From Cohnella sp. SGD-V74 (GTDB lineage: Bacteria > Bacillota > Bacilli > Paenibacillales > Paenibacillaceae), in the NCBI RefSeq assembly GCF_003001675.1, contig NZ_PVYW01000011.1, positions 124,001 to 188,000 on the forward strand: a stretch of 64,000 nt of DNA. The letters run 5' to 3'. The number at the start of each line of letters is the position of its first letter. Position 1 is the first letter of the stretch. The notes under the pieces are model-generated. The model saw only the letters and a program-made list of their open reading frames with translations. It ran no database searches and was not told the DNA's origin. The position numbers and the translations under genes were made by a program. Below are positions 28,336 through 36,010 of the stretch, in pieces.

Positions 28336-28400
28336 CGATCGCACCCTCGGAAACGAAAACAGCGCGGCGCAGCATCACTCATACGGATATCATCGATAGA

Positions 28401-28436
28401 ACCGCGAGGGGAATTAAATCCCTGGCGGTTTTTTCG
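28401..28436 (+). terminator. Rho-independent terminator after small membrane protein
   Basis: ACCGC and AGGG pair with CCCT and GCGGT around an AATTAAAT loop, followed by TTTTTT. It isolates the quinoprotein gene from upstream transcription. Confidence 0.85.
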
Positions 28437-28456
28437 TGCGGGCGGGGTTGACTTAA

Positions 28457-28485
28457 TTGACATCGGATTGGAAATACCATAATCA
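28457..28485 (+). promoter_or_regulatory. Candidate promoter of the quinoprotein gene
   Basis: A consensus TTGACA at 28457-28462, with TAATCA 17 bp downstream or CATAAT at 15 bp. The leader to the start codon is about 70 nt. Confidence 0.4.
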
Positions 28486-28555
28486 GCGGATATTGCGTGA
28501 AGCTGGATAATCCATAAGCCGCGAAACCGTACATTAGATGTTGGGGGTTACGACC

Positions 28556-30286
28556 GTGAAAAAAACGCATGCCCTAATCGGAACGGCGCTGGCCTTATTA
28601 TTGGCGATCAGCGCCTGCACAAGGAACGACAACGAAGCTTCGCCTTCACCTTCGCCGACGCCGGAACAGACCGCCACGACTCCGCCGACCGCAACCGGAG
28701 CGACCGGCACATCCTTCGATAATTGGGGCTCCTACGGGTATACGTTGGCCAATACCCGGCATGTCCCTTTCACCGAGATTACCGCCGAGAACGTTCAGGA
28801 TCTGGGCGTTATCTGGTCTGCGGACTTGAAGGCGCTGGACAAGGACGTCAAAAACGGGAACCAGTCTTATCCGGTCGTCGTCGACGGCGTCGTCTTCGTC
28901 ACGACGGCGGGCAATCAGGTGTTCGCGCTCGATGCGGTAACCGGCAATCAAATATGGCACTGGAAACCGACGGCCGAGCAAGCGGCGACGTTCGCCAAGG
29001 CGGGCATTATCGCGAACCGCGGCGTTGCGGTCGGGGAAGGCAAAGTGTTCACGCTTGCGATCGACAATTCGCTGATTGCCCTGGATCAGAAAACCGGCGA
29101 GCTGGTCAAGATGATCAAGCTGTCCGACTATATCGACGGGGTCACGCTGGAGAACGGGTACTACGAGACGACCGCTCCCCAGTATTACAAAGGGAACGTC
29201 TATATCGGAAGCAGCGGCGGCGACAACGGCGTTCGCGGCTTCGTCGCCGCGTTCAGGGCGAGCGACTTGACGCCGGCCTGGGATTCCCCGTTCTGGACCG
29301 TGCCGCCCAAAGGCCAGGATTGGCTGGCGAACAGCAGATTCCAAGGGGGCGGGGCCGTCTGGAATCCGGTTGCGATCGACGAAGAAACCGATCTCGTGTA
29401 CTTCGCGACGGGCAATCCGGCTCCGGACTTCTATGGGGCCAATCGCCCGGGAGACAATCCTCACACCGACTCGGTCGTGGCCGTGAACGCGATGACCGGC
29501 AAGCTTGTCTGGTCCCGGCAGGAAGTCAGCCACGACTTGTGGGACTACGACGCGGCGGCATCTCCGATGATCATCAACGCAACGGTCAAAGGGGAGAAGA
29601 AGAAGCTCGTCGTCCAAGGGGGCAAGTCCGGACTATGGTTCGCCTGGGACGCCGCTACGGGGGATGTCGTATGGGACGGCATCCCGTTCGCCAAGATCGA
29701 TCATCCGAAGCCGACGGCCGAAGGGGTGATCGGGTATCCGGGAGTGCTGGGCGGGGAAAATTACGCGCCCGAATCCTACGATCCCGCGACGAATTACGTC
29801 TTGATTCCGGGCATCGAGCAGCCGTCGATCTTCAAAGCGGCGAAGAACGAAGACGAGGCGGCTACTCCGGACTTCCCGGGGGCTGCGGCTTTCGGCACGG
29901 TGGTCGAGGAGGTGCCGGACGTCAAAGGATACGGCACGATTACCGCGATCGACGTGGATACGGGCAAGCAAGCCTACCAGATCAAGACGGCGGATCAGCA
30001 GCGCGGCGGCTTGACGAGCACGGGCTCGGGACTGGCGTTCTTCGGCGAGCTGGACGGCAAGCTCAATGCGCTGGACGTTAAGGCGGGCAAGGTGGTCTGG
30101 ACGTTCCAGACGAGCGGAGATAACGTGCAGTCCGCGCCTTCGATCTTCAAGGTCGACGGCAAAGAATACGTCGTCGTCACGACGGGAGGAGCCAAACCGA
30201 AAGTGCACGTATTCGGCCTGGGCGGCGACAAGACGCAAGGCTCGGCCGGAGAAGCGGACACGGGCGGAGCGCACTCGGCGCAATAA
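28556..30286 (+). CDS. PQQ-dependent alcohol dehydrogenase-like quinoprotein (secreted lipoprotein)
   Basis: A 576-residue lipoprotein (lipobox LAISAC, then a Ser/Pro/Thr-rich linker) with an eight-bladed PQQ beta-propeller. It carries the type I quinoprotein blocks: NRGVAVGEGKVF, SSGGDNGVRGF, ATGNPAPDFYG and SHDLWDYD, plus GENYAPESYDP. Asn287 and Asp330 match the metal/catalytic residues. The Glu metal ligand of methanol dehydrogenases is Asp223 here. Asp332, two residues after the catalytic Asp, is the extra ligand position found in lanthanide enzymes. The usual vicinal disulfide is absent. It would oxidise alcohols or aldehydes outside the membrane. I prefer the GTG at 28556 over the ATG at 28538. 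A full pqq operon lies convergently next door. Confidence 0.88.
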   Translation: MKKTHALIGTALALLLAISACTRNDNEASPSPSPTPEQTATTPPTATGATGTSFDNWGSYGYTLANTRHVPFTEITAENVQDLGVIWSADLKALDKDVKNGNQSYPVVVDGVVFVTTAGNQVFALDAVTGNQIWHWKPTAEQAATFAKAGIIANRGVAVGEGKVFTLAIDNSLIALDQKTGELVKMIKLSDYIDGVTLENGYYETTAPQYYKGNVYIGSSGGDNGVRGFVAAFRASDLTPAWDSPFWTVPPKGQDWLANSRFQGGGAVWNPVAIDEETDLVYFATGNPAPDFYGANRPGDNPHTDSVVAVNAMTGKLVWSRQEVSHDLWDYDAAASPMIINATVKGEKKKLVVQGGKSGLWFAWDAATGDVVWDGIPFAKIDHPKPTAEGVIGYPGVLGGENYAPESYDPATNYVLIPGIEQPSIFKAAKNEDEAATPDFPGAAAFGTVVEEVPDVKGYGTITAIDVDTGKQAYQIKTADQQRGGLTSTGSGLAFFGELDGKLNALDVKAGKVVWTFQTSGDNVQSAPSIFKVDGKEYVVVTTGGAKPKVHVFGLGGDKTQGSAGEADTGGAHSAQ

Positions 30287-30298
30287 GGAGATCGCAAG

Positions 30299-31402
30299 AT
30301 GACCAAAGCGAGGTTGTTCGTGCTGCTGATCGCGGCGGCAGCTCTCTGGACCGGCACCTGCGCCGGGGCGAATGCGCCGGCGCAAGCTCCTCAAGCGCGA
30401 ATCGAGCTTGAGAAGACTTCCTTCACCGTTAAAACCTGGCGAACGGACGGCTCCCACATCGCTGCCGTCAAGGGCAAGCTCATTTGCGGCGGGCAGCCGG
30501 TCGCGGGCGCCGAAGTGCAGGCCGGACTGAATAAGAGAAGGCTTCGGACCGGAGAGGACGGCTCCTTCGACCTGCGAGTCGACCGCAGTCTGCTGGCCTA
30601 TGCGCCCATCCGGGTCGTATCGGCCAATGAGGCGAAGATTGCGGGCAAGCCGATCGGGCAACGGGAGGCGGACGGGCTGGCGTCCGCCTTCGCTGCGATC
30701 ACGGTCTATCACCCGATTCAGGTGATTGGCGAGAAGTCTGACGAAGCGGATGCGAGCAGGGTTAACGTGCAGGCGCGGATCAGAAGCGAGGCAGGAGACG
30801 CGATATCCTTCTTCCAGGTCGACAAGTACCGGATTGCCGGCCGGGTGGAGGATGCGGACGGCAATCCGGTGAAGGGCGCAATCGTCTGGATCGACCGGGA
30901 CCGGGGGGAGGGCTTCGCCAAATCGACTCCGACGGACGGAGACGGGAAATACGAGATGTTTTACTGGCCGGAAGAGGAGGAGACGAACCTTACCGTGATC
31001 GTCGGGCCGCGCCGGTACGCGCTGCCCGAAGGCAAGGCGTTCGTTCTTCCCCGGCACACCAGCGTCGATATCCGGATTCGACTGCCGAGGGAAGGCGTGA
31101 TCATCGACGATAAGCCTCCGACGCTGATGTGCGAGACGGCGAAGGGAGCGACGTACTCGGGGCTGTTGGCGGGACTCGACGTTCCGCCCGACGTGCCCTA
31201 CACCGTGACGATCCCCGATCGGGACGGACGGTTCGTACTGACCGTCGCGAAGGAAGTGTGGGAGCGGCGCCCGGCATTGTTCGAGACGCGGCTGACGAAG
31301 TTCATCGGGCAAGAGAAGGTGTTAAAAGCCGGGGACGCGCTGCCCGTCGGTTTCGTGGCTGCCAACGATCAAGATCCGAGGGTGATTCCGTCGGCTTCCT
31401 GA
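30299..31402 (+). CDS. Secreted protein with carboxypeptidase-regulatory-like (Ig-fold) domains
   Basis: A 367-residue protein with an N-terminal signal (RLFVLLIAAAALWTGTCAG), starting 12 bp after the quinoprotein stop and so almost certainly co-transcribed. Two transthyretin-like domains are visible (VKGKLICGGQPVAGAEVQAG...GEDGSFDLRV at about 50-95, and IAGRVEDADGNPVKGAIVWI...DGDGKYEMFYW at about 175-225). The rest is beta-rich. No enzymatic motif is seen. Its position suggests a structural or anchoring partner of the secreted quinoprotein, which is inference. The last 34 bp overlap the convergent dipeptidase gene. Confidence 0.75.
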   Translation: MTKARLFVLLIAAAALWTGTCAGANAPAQAPQARIELEKTSFTVKTWRTDGSHIAAVKGKLICGGQPVAGAEVQAGLNKRRLRTGEDGSFDLRVDRSLLAYAPIRVVSANEAKIAGKPIGQREADGLASAFAAITVYHPIQVIGEKSDEADASRVNVQARIRSEAGDAISFFQVDKYRIAGRVEDADGNPVKGAIVWIDRDRGEGFAKSTPTDGDGKYEMFYWPEEEETNLTVIVGPRRYALPEGKAFVLPRHTSVDIRIRLPREGVIIDDKPPTLMCETAKGATYSGLLAGLDVPPDVPYTVTIPDRDGRFVLTVAKEVWERRPALFETRLTKFIGQEKVLKAGDALPVGFVAANDQDPRVIPSAS

Positions 31403-32349
31403 GCCGACGGGATCTCGTCGGGCAAATGCGCCATGTAAAATCGAAACCAGTTGCCGTAGACGAAAAGCTCGACATCGTCCTCCGGGTAATGCTTCAACAG
31501 CAGATTCACCAATCGATCGTATTTGCCCGCGTGCTCCAGGCCGACGAGCCATTGCCGGATTCCGTCGAAGTCGGAGCCGAATCCGATATGGCGCTTGCCG
31601 CCGAGGGCGCAAATATGGTCGATGTGGGGAAGGATTTTATCCATCGAGACCGGTTGCTCCTCGCTTACGAACGGCGGAACGAACGTGATACCGATGACGC
31701 CTTCCGCTGCAATGAGGGCGCGAATCTGGGCATCCGTCAAGTTTCTCATTCGGGGACTGATCGCGCTTGCGTTGGAATGGGATGCGATAACGGGCTGACG
31801 GGACGTCTCCAGAAGCTCCCAGAACCCGTTCTCGGAGAGATGGGAGACGTCCATGATCAAGCCCAGCCGGTTGCATTCCTTGACCAGCTCCAGACCCGCC
31901 GCCGTAAATCCGCCCTTCCTCGGCTCCAGGACGCCGTCCGCAGCCCAGTTGGCGCGGTTCCAGGTGATGCCGACCGTCGTTACCCCGAGCCGCTGCAGAA
32001 TGCGAAGCAGGCCCAAGCTTCCATGCAGAGAATCGACCCCTTCCAGAGACAGCAGCGCGCCGATCCGGTTGTCGTTCGTGACTAGCCGCAGATCGGCTTT
32101 CGTGCGGATAAACCGCATTTGCGGCTCCCGGAGAATGCGTTCGTGGAACAGGTCGATGCTTTCCAGGACGTGCCGGAAATCGCCGGAATATCGTTCGGGC
32201 AAATAAATGGCAAAATTTTGCACGGCGACGCCCGATGCCAGCATTCTCTCCAGCGTAACGTCCAGACCGACTTGGCCATGGGCGAAGTCAAGCTCCGGGT
32301 TTTCCAGCAGCTTGCTGAGCACATCGCAATGGGCGTCGAATATGTTCAT
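31369..32349 (-). CDS. M19-family (renal-type) zinc dipeptidase, last gene of the pqq operon
   Basis: A 326-residue cytosolic metallopeptidase of the membrane dipeptidase family. Zinc-site motifs are present: FDAHCDVL (His-x-Asp), LSLEGVDSL (bridging Glu), IMDVSHLS, VIASHSNASA and GFGSDFDGI. The ATG at 32349 is 7 bp after the pqqE stop and follows AGGTGAT; longer in-frame starts inside pqqE lack a ribosome site. Transcription with pqqABCDE suggests a job in PQQ synthesis. No M16 peptidase gene pqqF is in the window, so this enzyme may help release or trim the cross-linked Glu-Tyr product from PqqA. The family assignment is firm; the role is inference. Confidence 0.9.
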   Translation of the reverse strand: MNIFDAHCDVLSKLLENPELDFAHGQVGLDVTLERMLASGVAVQNFAIYLPERYSGDFRHVLESIDLFHERILREPQMRFIRTKADLRLVTNDNRIGALLSLEGVDSLHGSLGLLRILQRLGVTTVGITWNRANWAADGVLEPRKGGFTAAGLELVKECNRLGLIMDVSHLSENGFWELLETSRQPVIASHSNASAISPRMRNLTDAQIRALIAAEGVIGITFVPPFVSEEQPVSMDKILPHIDHICALGGKRHIGFGSDFDGIRQWLVGLEHAGKYDRLVNLLLKHYPEDDVELFVYGNWFRFYMAHLPDEIPSAQEADGITLGS

Positions 32350-32356
32350 CCGCCGA

Positions 32357-33442
32357 TCACCTGCCTCGGTAAGAATAGGCGGACAAGCCGGCATCCCCAT
32401 GCGCGGCGGCGTGAACTCGATCCGCGACGATGCCGCGGTGAGGAGAACGTACGCACACAGGGTCGGCCGCCCGCGCGTCGCCGGTCAACAGAAAGGCTTG
32501 GCAGCGGCATCCGCCGTAATCGAGCTCTCGCCGCTCGCAGCTTCTGCAGGGCTCCGGCATCCAGTCATAGCCCCGATAAGCGTTAAAGGAAGGAGAATCG
32601 CGCCAGATCCAGGCCAGCTCGCGCTCCTTCACGTTTTCGAAAGACAGCGTCCGTATGTCCGACGCCGCCGTGCAGGCGAGAACCCGTCCGTCCGGCGCGA
32701 CCGTCAGCGACAGTTGGCCCCAGCCGCCCATGCAGGGCTTCGGAAACTCTTCGTAATAATCCGGTAAGATCCATAAAAGTTCGATGCGATGGCCGAAGCG
32801 CTCCTGAGCTCTCGCGTAGGCGGCTTCGGCTTCTTGAAGCTGCTCTCTTCTCGGGAGCAGTTGCCGGATGTTGCGCAAAGCCCATCCGTAATATTGGGCG
32901 TTGGCCAGCTCCAGCCGCTCCGCGCCCCATGACGCGCAAAGCTCGACGATGTCTTCGAGCAGATGAAGGTTGGCCCGATGGAGCACGACGTTCATGTGCA
33001 GGGGGAGACCAGCGGCGCGAATTCGCCGGGCGGCTTGCCGTTTCAGTTCGTGAGCCGGGAAACCGGCAATCGAGTCGGCGAGCTCCGCAGAGGCGGCCTG
33101 CACGCTAAGCTGAATGCTGTCGACGCCCGCCTCCGCAAGCTGACTGGCGCGCTGGTCCGTCAATCCGACGCCGCTCGTGATGAGATTGACATAGAGGTCC
33201 AGTTCGCGGGCGCGGCGAACGAGCAGTTCCAGATCGGGGCGCAGCAGAGGCTCTCCGCCCGTGAAATGGATTTGCGCGACTCCCAGCTCGCTTGCCTGTT
33301 CCAATACGTTCAGCCACATGTCGGTCGGCAGCTCGTTCTCTCTTTTCTGCAGCTCGACCGGATTCGAGCAGTAGGGACAGCGGAGCGGGCAGCGATGCGT
33401 AAGCTCCGCGGTCAACGCGTACGGCAGGCTTACGGGCCTCAC
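32357..33442 (-). CDS. pqqE: PqqE, radical SAM enzyme of PQQ synthesis
   Basis: A 361-residue radical SAM/SPASM enzyme that forms the carbon-carbon bond between Glu and Tyr of PqqA. The [4Fe-4S]-SAM motif is THRCPLRCPYCSNP near the N-terminus, followed by IHFTGGEPLLRPDL. The C-terminal SPASM region has CMGGWG, VLACTAA and CRSCERRELDYGGCRCQAF, which match the auxiliary-cluster ligands of known PqqE. I place the start at GTG 33442, giving a 4-bp GTGA overlap with pqqD and a good GAGGGTGG spacing; a GTG at 33451 is also in frame. The neighbour PqqD delivers the peptide. Confidence 0.96.
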   Translation of the reverse strand: MRPVSLPYALTAELTHRCPLRCPYCSNPVELQKRENELPTDMWLNVLEQASELGVAQIHFTGGEPLLRPDLELLVRRARELDLYVNLITSGVGLTDQRASQLAEAGVDSIQLSVQAASAELADSIAGFPAHELKRQAARRIRAAGLPLHMNVVLHRANLHLLEDIVELCASWGAERLELANAQYYGWALRNIRQLLPRREQLQEAEAAYARAQERFGHRIELLWILPDYYEEFPKPCMGGWGQLSLTVAPDGRVLACTAASDIRTLSFENVKERELAWIWRDSPSFNAYRGYDWMPEPCRSCERRELDYGGCRCQAFLLTGDARAADPVCVRSPHRGIVADRVHAAAHGDAGLSAYSYRGR

Positions 33443-33708
33443 TCGATCCACCCTCTTTCCGCAGACGCAGCGAGAAATTCGACGATATCGTTTTCGAGTC
33501 CGCTCTGGCCGTATTTCGTCTCGAGTTCCCCGATCATCTGCGCAATCGTGCGCTGCCCGTCGCAGAGCCGGAGAATCGCTCCCGCCGCCTCGTTAAGCTC
33601 CACGACCCGCTCCGGCAGCAGCAGCAGCTCGGTCTGGCGGGCTTTGTCGTATTTCATGCGGCCCGGACTTCGCAGTCTCGGCCTTTCCGACAGCGCCCGG
33701 GAGCTCAT
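33439..33708 (-). CDS. pqqD: PqqD, peptide chaperone (RiPP recognition element)
   Basis: An 89-residue cytosolic protein that binds PqqA and presents it to PqqE. The core LLLPERVVELNEAAGAILRL with DGQRTIAQMIGEL is the standard PqqD signature. The ATG overlaps the pqqC stop by 4 bp and its own stop overlaps pqqE by 4 bp, so translation is coupled throughout. An N-terminal extension of about 15 basic residues (ALSERPRLRSPGRMKYD) precedes the domain, as is common. Confidence 0.95.
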   Translation of the reverse strand: MSSRALSERPRLRSPGRMKYDKARQTELLLLPERVVELNEAAGAILRLCDGQRTIAQMIGELETKYGQSGLENDIVEFLAASAERGWIE

Positions 33709-34421
33709 CGCCCGTTCTCCCCGTCAGGGAAGGCCAAGCTCAATGCGTCCAGGAGCGCCCACAGGACGTCGCATTTGAACCGCAAAGCCGAGATCGCCTG
33801 CTCCTGTTCGGCGCGATTGCCGCATTCGCGCAAGACGAGGCTTAAGCCGTGATCCGCGTCGCGGGGCGCTTGGTGAAGGCGGGCCTGGAAATAGGCCAAG
33901 CCTTCGGGACGAATCCAGGGATACAGCTGCTCGAATACGCCGATCCGCTTGGAGACGAGAGTCGGCGCGAACAATTCCGTCAGGGAGGAGGCGACGGCGA
34001 TCGGCCACGGCTGCAGCCTGCAGAAATTTACGTAGGCGTCGACGGCGAAGCGGACGGCCGGAAGGACGCGGCGTTCGTCCAGCATTTCCTCTCTCGGAAT
34101 GCCGGCGGCTTCGCCCAGGCGAATCCACGCCTCGATTCCGCCGTCCTCGCCTTCCCGGCCGTCATGGTCGATAATCCTCTGAATCCACTCGCGGCGTTCC
34201 TCCCGGGACGGCAGCTTGGCGAGGATTAACGCGTCCTTGACCGGAATGTTCTTCTGATAGTAGAAGCGGTTGGCGATCCATGCCCGAAGCTGGGCGGGGG
34301 AGAGCTTGCCTTCGTGCATGGCGATATGGTAGGGATGCTTGTCGTGATAGCGTTCCTCCCCGACCTGCCGCAGACGCGCGATGAATTGTTCGTTAGACAG
34401 CAAATACGATTCCAACGTCAA
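33705..34421 (-). CDS. pqqC: PqqC, cofactor-free PQQ synthase
   Basis: A 238-residue cytosolic oxidase that performs the last step, ring closure and eight-electron oxidation to PQQ, without metal or flavin. Family blocks are YHDKHPYHIAMHEGKL, RFYYQKNIPVKDALIL, DHDGREGEDGGIEAWIRL, SLTELFAPTLVSKRI and YFQARLHQAPRDADHGL, containing the conserved His and Arg residues. The TTG at 34421 overlaps the pqqB stop by 4 bp; a second TTG at 34415 has better spacing (7 bases) from GGAGG and could be the real start. Length is close to the usual 240-250. Confidence 0.96.
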   Translation of the reverse strand: MTLESYLLSNEQFIARLRQVGEERYHDKHPYHIAMHEGKLSPAQLRAWIANRFYYQKNIPVKDALILAKLPSREERREWIQRIIDHDGREGEDGGIEAWIRLGEAAGIPREEMLDERRVLPAVRFAVDAYVNFCRLQPWPIAVASSLTELFAPTLVSKRIGVFEQLYPWIRPEGLAYFQARLHQAPRDADHGLSLVLRECGNRAEQEQAISALRFKCDVLWALLDALSLAFPDGENGR

Positions 34422-35326
34422 ACCTCCATTTCCATTCCGTCAACTCCGACCTCGATGCCCAGCTCCGTTACCGTTCGGCGTTCCGGCGAGCGTTCGTCCA
34501 GCATCGGATTCGTGTTGTTGACGTGAATATAGATTTTGCGACGGGCCGGAATCCGTGCCAGCCGCTCGGCGCTTCCGTTCGCGCCGGCAACGGGGAGATG
34601 CCCCATGTCCGACGCCCGTAACTCGGACACGCCAAGCAGGCGAAGCTCGTCGTCGCGCCAGAAGGTTCCGTCCAGCAAAATGCAATCGGCGCCTTCGAGA
34701 TGACGCTGGAGCGTCTGCGACCACGCCTCGATCCCTGGCGCGTAGACGGCGACGCCGCCCGTCGTATTGTCCGTTATGCGATAGCCGACGACCCACGCCT
34801 CCCGGTCTTGATTGCGGTTGGACCAGGCGTATCGGGGAGGCTTGTCGCCCAAGTAGAACGGACATACCGCTAATTGTCCCCCAAAAAGTGGAAAAGATTC
34901 CTCCGGTCTCGCCTCGCGCCAGCGGAAGTCCGCGTACGGTTCGACGATTTTGCTGACCGGAAAACCGTTCGCAAGCGCCAGAAGGACGGGAGGGGGCGCG
35001 TATACGTCCAGGGACGAGCTCTGTCTCAGCTGAAGAAGTCCCGTCGTATGATCCAGTTCGGCATCGGTCAGCAGGACGGCTTGGACGGGGGAGCCGCGCA
35101 AGGAAGGTCCCGGATGAAGCGCGCCGTACGCTTCCGTCTGGAGACAAATATCCGGGCTGGCATTCAGCAGCGCCCAACGCTCGCCGTCCGGGCTGACGGC
35201 GAGCGAATCGTTCCTTCTCGCCCGTAAGGACGGAACGCCCGCTCTGACGCGCTCGCAGTTCGGACAAGCGCAGTTCCATTGCGGATAGCCGCCTCCCGCG
35301 GCGGCTCCCAACACTTTAATGATCAC
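34418..35326 (-). CDS. pqqB: PqqB, metallo-beta-lactamase-fold hydroxylase
   Basis: A 302-residue protein of the metallo-beta-lactamase fold that hydroxylates the tyrosine ring of the Glu-Tyr intermediate. It has the N-terminal KVLGAAAGGGYPQWNC with the zinc knuckle NCACPNC, then LLNASPDICLQ, LLTDAELDHTTGLLQLR and near the end VNNTNPMLDERS, all diagnostic for PqqB. The start is GTG at 35326, preceded by AAGGGGGAAGG. A stem-loop in the 50-bp gap to pqqA probably lowers its expression relative to the precursor peptide. Confidence 0.96.
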   Translation of the reverse strand: MIIKVLGAAAGGGYPQWNCACPNCERVRAGVPSLRARRNDSLAVSPDGERWALLNASPDICLQTEAYGALHPGPSLRGSPVQAVLLTDAELDHTTGLLQLRQSSSLDVYAPPPVLLALANGFPVSKIVEPYADFRWREARPEESFPLFGGQLAVCPFYLGDKPPRYAWSNRNQDREAWVVGYRITDNTTGGVAVYAPGIEAWSQTLQRHLEGADCILLDGTFWRDDELRLLGVSELRASDMGHLPVAGANGSAERLARIPARRKIYIHVNNTNPMLDERSPERRTVTELGIEVGVDGMEMEV

Positions 35327-35349
35327 GGCCTTCCCCCTTCATATAAGAG

Positions 35350-35369
35350 ATGCCGGATTTCTCCGGCAT
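35350..35369 (-). terminator. Intercistronic stem-loop between pqqA and pqqB
   Basis: A perfect 8-bp stem closed on the transcribed strand by a GAAA (GNRA-type) tetraloop: ATGCCGGA-GAAA-TCCGGCAT. No T-run follows. It probably stabilises the pqqA transcript or partly attenuates pqqB, giving excess precursor peptide. Confidence 0.7.
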
Positions 35370-35375
35370 GGATGC

Positions 35376-35447
35376 TTACTTCCGATAGGCGTAGGCGGTC
35401 ACTTCGGCGCAAAGCTCGATAATCTTGAATTCGGGCTTCACCCACAT
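35376..35447 (-). CDS. pqqA: PqqA, PQQ precursor peptide (23 aa)
   Basis: A 23-residue peptide missed by ordinary length cut-offs. It begins MWVKPEF and ends EVTAYAYRK. Glu15 and Tyr19, spaced as E-V-T-A-Y, match the two residues joined to form PQQ in the 23-residue Klebsiella peptide. The ATG at 35447 has AAAGGGGG with 7 bases of spacing. An ATG two codons earlier (35453) would sit too close to it. It is the first gene of the operon. After PqqE joins Glu15 and Tyr19, the flanking peptide must be removed by peptidases. Confidence 0.93.
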   Translation of the reverse strand: MWVKPEFKIIELCAEVTAYAYRK

Positions 35448-35491
35448 AGCCATACCCCCTTTCCATACCATCGCGATAGGCAGCACGCTTC

Positions 35492-35518
35492 ATTGTATGT
35501 CGGAGCCGGGATGTCCAA
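35492..35518 (-). promoter_or_regulatory. Candidate promoter of the pqq operon
   Basis: On the minus strand TTGGAC (35518-35513) and TACAAT (35497-35492) are 15 bp apart, upstream of pqqA and downstream of the previous gene's terminator. The short spacer makes the exact boxes uncertain. Confidence 0.4.
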
Positions 35519-35524
35519 GAAGCG

Positions 35525-35580
35525 CAAAAAAACGATGCAAGTCTCGTCCGTCGTCCGGAGCGGGAGCTGCATCGTTATTG
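35525..35580 (-). terminator. Terminator of the WGxxGxxG protein gene
   Basis: On the minus strand AACGATGCA pairs with TGCATCGTT around a loop of about 30 nt (itself partly paired), followed by T residues. It separates this gene from the pqq operon. Confidence 0.7.
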
Positions 35581-35593
35581 ACGAAGGGGAGGA

Positions 35594-36010
35594 TCAGCGA
35601 TTGCGCTGCGGATTCCGGTTGCGAATGCCGGCCAGCCCGAACAGCCCGAGCAAACCGAGCCATCCCCAGCCGATGCCCCTGCCCGAATTCGTCGCCGCAG
35701 CCCGATAGGCGCCGTCCGCGGAAGTGCGGTTGCCGTAGCCATAGCCGTTGTTAATGTTCGTCGTGCCTGGAGCTCCCGGGTTTACGCTGCGGAATTGGCT
35801 GCCCGTTCCCGTGCCGTAGACGCTGATCTCATGGCCGTTCGTCCGGTCGACGTTCTGCGCGCGAACGTTCGATCCGTTGGACGGAGTTCCCATCCCGTTG
35901 CCTAACCCGCCGTTCCCGCCGTTTGCCGTTTCCGCGTGCGCGTAAGCCGGCGCTGCCAGCATCAGGGACAGGGCGGCGATTCCTAACGCGGTCTTGATTC
36001 GGCTTCTCAT
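35594..36010 (-). CDS. Small secreted WGxxGxxG-family protein
   Basis: A 138-residue protein with a clear signal peptide (IKTALGIAALSLMLAAPAYAHA), a Gly/Asn-rich low-complexity middle (GGNGGLGNGMG, NINNGYGYGN) and a C-terminal hydrophobic helix beginning WGWLGLLGLFGLAG, followed by a basic tail (RNRNPQRNR). This is the layout of the WGxxGxxG protein family common in Paenibacillaceae: a C-terminal membrane anchor or sorting signal whose function is unknown. It has its own terminator. Confidence 0.8.
   Translation of the reverse strand: MRSRIKTALGIAALSLMLAAPAYAHAETANGGNGGLGNGMGTPSNGSNVRAQNVDRTNGHEISVYGTGTGSQFRSVNPGAPGTTNINNGYGYGNRTSADGAYRAAATNSGRGIGWGWLGLLGLFGLAGIRNRNPQRNR

Noticed and set aside
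29633-31312. 559-codon minus-strand frame opposite the quinoprotein and its neighbour
   Set aside because: It is an antisense shadow with an Arg-rich product, no ribosome site and no motifs.
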